Shown piece by piece: positions 46,360 to 64,000 of a stretch of DNA of 64,000 nucleotides. Numbering within the stretch: position 1 is the first letter of the stretch; every line of letters starts with the position of its first letter. The stretch covers positions 29,302,722-29,366,721 of the forward strand of contig OX291550.1 in the NCBI GenBank assembly GCA_946406115.1, given 5' to 3'. The notes below the pieces were generated by a model. That model saw nothing but the letters and a program-made list of their open reading frames with translations, was not told the origin of the DNA and searched no databases. The DNA comes from Apoda limacodes. Its lineage: Eukaryota > Arthropoda > Insecta > Lepidoptera > Limacodidae. The position numbers and the translations under genes are program-made.

Positions 46360-48555
46360 GTCGCTGTCCCGTCGGTATTGATTTGTCGGTTACTCAGGGA
46401 AATACCCTCATTTCTAGGAAACTTCGATTAAGCTGTCATCACAGGTCGGCGCCTCGCGGTAGCTTTGCTTCTTATTTTATTTATGGCTTGATTTTAAAGG
46501 AGTCCACTAGTGGCTGATAGCGTATTGGGGTAGTGCGGTTTTAATCTGCCGCCCGCCACCACACACCACGAGCTTGGCCAATCTCTGGCCGAAGATCATG
46601 GATATACATTGCTCGTTTTCTTAATGTTTCGAACCATCAATGTATTAAATTTATCATCAATTTATATAGCACAGTAGGTCATAATCGCTTCAGTACCGTA
46701 TTTTAACTCTATATAAACAAATTTATAGTCATAGTTATGTAGTTAATAATATAAATAGTAAATGTTTTACTCAAAAATTGGATATAAAAAGTGAGTCCCA
46801 TCCTTACTGAAAACTTGAATTTTCATGCAGAAAGCGGAGCAATTAAAGAAATAATTAAAAGCTTGGATGTAATCGCTGCAGTGTTGTCTGTCGACCTGAA
46901 CTGAACAGTATTGATTTAACAGGTCTCGTGGTCTCAACCTATTCAATGCCTAAAGTCGATGTATCAGTGAATTCAGTGATGCGTGAAACGTTTCGACGTT
47001 TCCATAAAATAAGTAACCTATATCTATCTATCCACACCTGACCTTCTTGCTGTTGCACGGATTTTGTTCTATAAATGTATATGTTTATGTGTTTGTTGAA
47101 ATGTTTTTATTAAATTAAATGAATGTAAGTATGATGAAATAAATAAAAATTGTAGTTATTTCATAATTCACTGACATTTCATGATATAATATGCATTATG
47201 TAACAATGATAAATAGTAGATAAAATTAATGATAATTATGCATTTATAGCAGCAAAATGTTTGTTGTTATGAATATTTAGTGCACCGAAGGTTGTATGAG
47301 GAAAATCTGATTTTGATTCACTGCACTATAAGCACGGAACCCTTGCCTCGGTCGGCGCGCGAGTTCACCACGTATTTGACCAGTTGTTTACTAACAAGCG
47401 CCATGATTAAAACTGAAAGAAAGCATAAGCAAACAATAATACATTATATCGATTGTAGAAATTTATCACAGTTCAAATACTATATGGATAATTCAAGATT
47501 TTTCCTCCCTCTTATTAATTTAAAACTAAGCGCGAAGACATTGCAAATGAAACTTGCATTCCGAACCATAATCGAAACCCCATCTACCGATCCTGATGCA
47601 TAAAAAATAACATTGTTCGCAAAATCATTTTTGGTTGTGCAATATTTATTTTTTACAACACAATATTACGAACTCCACAGTGAAGTGTGTCGAGGATCGT
47701 GGAGTAAGTTCAACAAAGTTCGTTGCACTTTTCACTCCTAGATTCTGGGTCAGACATTTTCATTAAAGTTTCCGATGTCGCCGCTCCGCTAAAGTAGCCG
47801 CCATCGCCATCGGCCGACACCGACGCCTCTTGCAAACTTAATTAGATCAAAAGTTTAACCTGTGAACTCTAAAAGGAATACCTGAGACAGTTAATAGCTT
47901 CTTTGTTGAATAGAATATAGCACATCTGAGTAATATTGATTGATGGATGTGTATATATATACATAGGTTGGGGTTTGCTGGTGTAAGAAAATACTCTGAT
48001 GAATCGCATGGCGTAAACAACTGCTACACAGTTTTTCAACTAATGTGGTTGCTTTCGAATTATTTAAGAAAAATACTCTATATTATAGAAATAAAAATCT
48101 TTAAATATAAAACAGGGTTATAAGCTACAATCGTCCTTCTGGAGTCCTGTAGTAGTTTTTCCTGCAGGTAGTAATTTCTTTTAAACTGTTTTGTGTTTTT
48201 CAGTCTTTTAAATACCAATAATATAAGAAATCGCACATAAGTATTCTGGCGGAGGCAAGTTGGGAGTTACTTGAGCTCAAGATATATTGTAGATCAAATA
48301 TGATTATATTAAATTGATGACATAGTGTTGATTGTCGAAAGTTAGCTTCAAACCGTTATTTTAGACTTTTGTAGGCTTTACAGCCTTTCTATTTGGAAAC
48401 CTTTCTACGGTGAATGTTTGGGTGTGGAAAATAGATAATTGGTCTTATAAGACGGAGTCCACCTACTGTCCATGCTAAATATATGCGCTGTTAAGTTATA
48501 GGTATCAGAAGTTGTGGCTTTGGATTATGTTGTGATCAAAGATGTCTATATATTT
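46360..48555. other. No supported gene; end of the intron before FoxK visible exon 1
   Basis: AT-rich sequence. A 107-codon + frame at 47280-47603 has no recognisable domain, no splice support and includes a short stretch (GCACGGAACCCTTGCCTCGG) related to the repeat end above. A GC-richer block at 47770-47830 lacks coding signal. Confidence 0.35.
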
Positions 48556-48559
48556 CCAG

Positions 48560-60098
<11,539 letters not shown>

Positions 60099-60630
60099 CG
60101 TCCCGCGGTAGCGCCGTGACCCCGCCGCCCGCGCCCCACGCTTTCCACACATTAGACAACATGTGCTGGTGCAGCGCTAAATACAGCAGAAATTACGCGT
60201 CGGAATTCCCGCTCGCCGGTTTCCGCCATACGAATCCCCCTAAAACAGCGCTAATAGACCCTTTTATTAGTTCGCCTCTGGAAGTTTTAGATGTAAACAA
60301 AAGCTTTAATAAGGAATGATATTGGATGTCTGTACTGTCTCAAAATATTTTTAATGCCAAAAAAAATATTTAGTTTGATTATGTGGAATTTTATAGTGTG
60401 TTCCGCCTGTTGCGAATATCCGCCGCGTAATTTCCACTTTTAGAATTCGTGAATGTGTAACATTCACTATGTTCTTATCGGTTATTGCTTAGTGAATTTC
60501 GTGAGTTGTGAACGAGTGGTATTAATAGCAATAACATTGGAACACTTGTGGATAGCTCGAGCTAAGCCCGCGACTTCTCTCGTCGGCCGGATCGATGCGT
60601 AAATAAAATGAACTTTAATGTTATGAAACT
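60099..60630 (+). other. FoxK: FoxK 3' UTR with polyadenylation signal
   Basis: From the stop at 60098, GC-rich and then AT-rich non-coding sequence runs to AATAAA at 60602-60607, followed about 25-45 bp later by the GT-rich stretch AGTGTTGTTTTGAGTTGT. That layout is a canonical cleavage and polyadenylation site. A second AATAAA at 61108-61113 could give a longer UTR of about 1 kb. A 74-codon + strand frame inside (60095-60319) is judged non-coding. Confidence 0.6.
60602..60607 (+). terminator. FoxK: Polyadenylation signal AATAAA for FoxK
   Basis: A perfect hexamer 504 bp after the stop codon, with a GT-rich downstream element at about 60632-60650. It is the nearest well-formed signal after the last coding exon. 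Confidence 0.55.
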
Positions 60631-61114
60631 AAAGTGTTGTTTTGAGTTGTACCTTTTAGTTCTTATGATAAGTAATGTAGTATATTCTACAATTTATTTT
60701 AATTTTTTGCTTAACTTTAGGTTTAAACAATGAGCGTTGAAGACTCTCGAATTCATTTATTAAAGACATTATCGACTTTCGTAAGTCAAGGTGACATTGA
60801 TTTTTTTTATTGTACACTTTGAAATGCAGACAGCTTCGTACACATTTATATATATTATATAATTTTACATATTTAAAGAGGTATTTTAATAAATATGGCT
60901 GAAAGGCCGCTGTTGCATACAAATGCAACGTTTGCTGGTTGTTTTACATGTAAAATATTTTTTTATTTTTATGTTAAAAAGAGATAATTGTAAAAGCTAT
61001 GATTTTGACAAATACAGAACTTTATTTTCTGAAGCTGCGTCCGCCATTTTAAAAATTGAAGTACTAAGTGCAATGATTAAATGTAATTTATTGATATAAG
61101 ATTAGTGAATAAAT

Positions 61115-62390
61115 GTGTAACCAACCGTTGTTACTTATTTTGTTTAGACGCTACTTAATAAAAGGTTAATTGCCGTAGTAAATGGTTATTGTTATTTCTA
61201 TTTTCTCAAACACCGAACTGCTTATATTTTCGATTTGGTACCGTCTGGTACAGTTTGTACCAATACAAATCCACTTTAAACTTGACGCGGAACTCAATTA
61301 AAACTGAGATACGATTGAAGCTGGTTTCAATTATATATCCCAAGGTACATTTAGATTTAAGTGTACCCATTCTAAAACTCATTGGTACCTGTTGTTCCAC
61401 CCTTATCGTACTATGTACCAGTGTACACTCAGTCTGTGTAACGGTGATAAACATACCTACGCGCGTCTGCACTGCGAGTGGTCAAGCGAATGAATATCTT
61501 CATTCCCATTGTTGCATTTCATACGTTGATAATTCTTAATTACTAGCATATAAATTCTAAACACTTGCTAGCAGGTGTATTATTCACGTGGCCATTTAAG
61601 GTTGATTTTATTTAATGGAATTATTATCGAAATCGAATATAGTTTTCAATTCAAGATCCAAATTTTTTAAACTTTTTCTATTCAATTTTGTTTCTTATAA
61701 GAATTAAGTTAGTTTGAATGGGATAAATTGGGGTATGACTGCAAGTCATAATAGTAAACAACTAGTTTAGTTCCTACAAAATGTTCATTTTTTTTTAGTT
61801 ATTTTTGAAATGTCGAATAATTTTACCTTTCTACCCATACAAACTTTTAATACCTTAAGATACTGGAGCGAATGGAATAAAAACAGAGTTTGGTAAAAAT
61901 CTCAACAACTTTCCTACAAAATGTATGGGAAGATTTTTGTTATTTATAAAATTTCTAGTACTCTTATCTCGTTCGGTCCCATATAAGCTTCTGATCCTTA
62001 TAAGAAATTGGACCGAATGGCGTGAAAAAAAGTTATGTTTATTATGTTATGTGCCATTTTTTTTTAATCTGCCAATCTAAATATCTCAGTGAAACATGGA
62101 CATGGTCGTTTTTTTATAGCTATAACAATTATGGTTGCTGCCCTTGCTGACTTTTTAAATGTCTCACCTGTATAATTAATGTGTTAAAAAATTAAGTATT
62201 AATGTAGGTGTACATATAAAATATATAGTAGATGTCATTGATAATATCCGCAGTGCTCAGAATAAATACACCTTTAAATGGAAGTATAAAGAATATTATT
62301 TAAAGCAGATACAAGTTTGAAAATATGGTTCTATAATTGAAGATTTAACAATGCGTCATGTATTTCATGTATGTATGTATTTAAACATGT
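61115..62390. other. 3' flank of FoxK, no supported gene
   Basis: AT-rich sequence. The 116-codon + frame at 61189-61539 and its antisense shadow have no domain. The block 61780-61990 repeats TTTCTACCCATACAAACTTTT / TCCTACAAAATG motifs weakly. Confidence 0.35.
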
Positions 62391-62394
62391 ATGT

Positions 62395-62435
62395 GTATAG
62401 TATTATGTAAATTTATTATTATATATTAATTATTT

Positions 62436-62467
<32 letters not shown>

Positions 62468-62470
62468 GTA
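62395..62470. repeat. (TA)n microsatellite
   Basis: An uninterrupted AT run of over 25 bp within a longer TA-rich zone, directly 5' of the Helitron insertion. Confidence 0.85.
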
Positions 62471-62474
62471 TTTA

Positions 62475-62639
62475 TCTTAATATATATAAATCTCGTGTCA
62501 CAATGTTTGTCCTCAATGGACAGGATAGTTTTTATCTCGATATGTCAAGTGCGAGCCGGACTCGGGCACTATAGGTAAAAACCAACTTTCGCCGGGTACA
62601 GAGGGACGGCAGCGGAACAACGTTCGCCGGGACAGCTAG
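62475..62639 (+). mobile_element. Complete 165-bp mini-Helitron
   Basis: It starts TCTTAATATATATAAATCTC after A (62474) and ends CGTTCGCCGGGACAGCTAG before T (62640), which matches insertion between A and T. GAACAACGTTC near the end provides a small hairpin. It is far too short to code for a Rep-helicase. Confidence 0.8.
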
Positions 62640-62958
62640 TATATTATATGTATTAATCAGTTTATTATTACAATCTAGTATAGTATAGGTCTACTCCTAT
62701 ACTTTAAAATACTTTTGTGTATTTGTTAATTTTTTCTCTTACTGCACTGTCGACAATTTATCATATTAAGTATGGTTAGCTGGTACAGAATGCCTCATAG
62801 CATTAAGCTCGTCATTGAACACATTTTTCTGTGCATAAAGATTAAAAAAAAAAATTAAACTCGTGGAGTATGAAATTCTAACATCAAATACATGCAATTT
62901 TTTGGACTCCTTAATCCGTGCCTGTTTTAAAAATCTAATAACAGTATTTATTCAAATA

Positions 62959-64000
62959 TTAGGTCCTTGCATATAAAATTGATGATTTATATGGAAAAAG
63001 CAAAACTATTTTTTTTTTCACATTTTTTTTATTTAATCAATGAATGTAGGAACCGTTGTGATCTATGCAATTTTGCTATTTTATAGTTCATTGATTTCTC
63101 TGCTGCTAAAATCGCGAGAGCGAGAATCAAAAAAAAATTTGATGGTATTTTGGACTGCCTCCTATGAATTGAAATTATTTTCAATTAAGAAATTATCCAA
63201 ATTCCGAAAAAGTGGTAATCGGTTAGAGCAAGATCGGGGAGTATGGTGGGTGACGGTGACATTCACATCCTAGCTCCTCTAGTTTCGCCACCTTCTGTTG
63301 CGTAGTGAGTGGCCTAGCGTTGTCCTGAAGCAGCAGTGGGCTAGAGCGGTTGAATCTCGGCTGTTTAACGGCTAGCTTTTCCATCATGTTTTCCAACTGT
63401 CTGCAATACAGATCTGCCGTAACCGTCTAACCAGATCTTAGGAAGCTGTAGTGAATGACACCAACGCTCGTCCACCAGACACTAACCAGTACCTTTTTTT
63501 AGTCAACTTTCGTTTGGGGCAGGATTTAGCCGATTCTCCTGGATTTAACCACTGTGATGAGCGTTTCCGATTATCGTATGGTAACGTATCCATTTATCAT
63601 TACATTTAATGATACGATTTAAAATCCCCTTGTTATTGTGACGGTTGAGTAATGTGACGCAGCAGTCGACGCTTGTTTGTTGGATTGCTTCACTTAGTTC
63701 ATGCAGTACTCATTTTTCAAGCTTTTTCACTTTTCCAATTTGTTTCAAATGATTTAAAATGGTTTTATCACTCACACAGAAGCCTGCAGGTAACTCTGAC
63801 GTGGTTTGAGATGGATCCGATTCCACGATCACTTTCAATTCCTCATTGACAACTAGGGTCTTCGGGCGTCCACGAGGTTTGTTCTGGAGGACAAAATTTC
63901 CAGAACGAAAGCGTTGCAACCAAAAACGTACTGTTTTCTTTTACAGTGGCTTCTCCGTACACATTCATTAATCCTTCGAGCTGTTTCTGCAGCGCTAGTG
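62959..64000 (-). mobile_element. Mariner element, second copy, cut by the window edge
   Basis: The left TIR TTAGGTCCTTGCATATAAAA is preceded by TA (62957-62958). The sequence follows the copy at 40676-41950 throughout. The other TIR should lie about 200-250 bp beyond the window. Confidence 0.9.
63050..64000 (-). pseudogene. Mariner transposase, frameshifted, N-terminus beyond the window
   Basis: The minus frame 63919-63710 reads QRFRSGNFVLQNKPRGRPKT, VVNEELKVIVESDPSQTTSE and LPAGFCVSDKTILNHLKQIG, then KVKKLEK, the second helix-turn-helix and linker of mariner transposases. The C-terminal half (63420-63050) is out of frame. The upstream piece TSAAETARRINECV is visible at 64000-63960 in another frame. 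A longer intact N-terminal region than the first copy suggests a somewhat younger insertion. Confidence 0.88.

Noticed and set aside
47280..47603. 107-codon open frame before FoxK visible exon 1
   Set aside because: There is no recognisable family, it lacks the FHA sequence expected there, and its phase does not fit.

Overview
The window is animal nuclear DNA, most likely from a moth or butterfly (Lepidoptera). It is AT-rich, has long introns, and is packed with element families I recognise from Lepidoptera: Jockey- and CR1-like LINEs, non-autonomous Helitrons whose 5' end resembles TCCTACTAATATTATAAA, mariner, a tRNA-headed SINE and MITEs. Nothing bacterial is present: no operons, ribosome binding sites or CRISPR. 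Species cannot be resolved by eye.

The one host gene I can support is FoxK, a forkhead transcription factor of the FOXK1/2 family, on the + strand. Ten exons between 48560 and 60098 join in phase into 419 codons: the end of the FHA domain, a Ser/Pro linker, the complete forkhead domain, a Ser/Pro-rich tail and a basic C-terminal motif. The start of the gene (N-terminus and most of the FHA domain) was not found and probably lies upstream of the window. If so, bases 1-48559 are mostly one very long 5' intron. A 3' UTR with polyadenylation signals follows (60602, 61108).

Region by region: 1-5.4 kb holds direct repeats, a decayed minus-strand LINE (1.5-3.95 kb) and a LINE ORF1 remnant (4.8-5.3 kb). 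5.4-13.5 kb is unique or low-copy sequence with a tandem repeat, a dispersed repeat and a palindromic MITE. 13.5-19.1 kb is a nested transposon complex: a nearly intact 746-codon reverse transcriptase reading frame, a second deleted LINE copy, and hAT transposase remnants in both orientations. 19.1-31.7 kb has MITEs, a Jockey 3' end, Helitrons and a tRNA-Tyr retropseudogene. 31.7-48.5 kb has a dispersed repeat holding a tiny SINE insertion, a palindromic minisatellite, Helitrons, a complete mariner with TA duplication, a SINE and a TAA-flanked MITE. 48.5-60.6 kb is FoxK, whose introns hold a foldback element, a Penelope-like remnant, a MITE, a Jockey copy and two sets of tandem or direct repeats. 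60.6-64 kb is 3' flank with a 165-bp Helitron and a mariner cut by the window edge.

Apart from FoxK, all recognisable coding sequence is transposon-derived and mostly broken. I see no multi-gene system. The most unusual items are the hAT/LINE nest, the palindromic E-box MITE present in both orientations, the 65-bp SINE insertion with its 10-bp target duplication, the foldback element with a GC-rich core, and the possible alternative C-terminus of FoxK.
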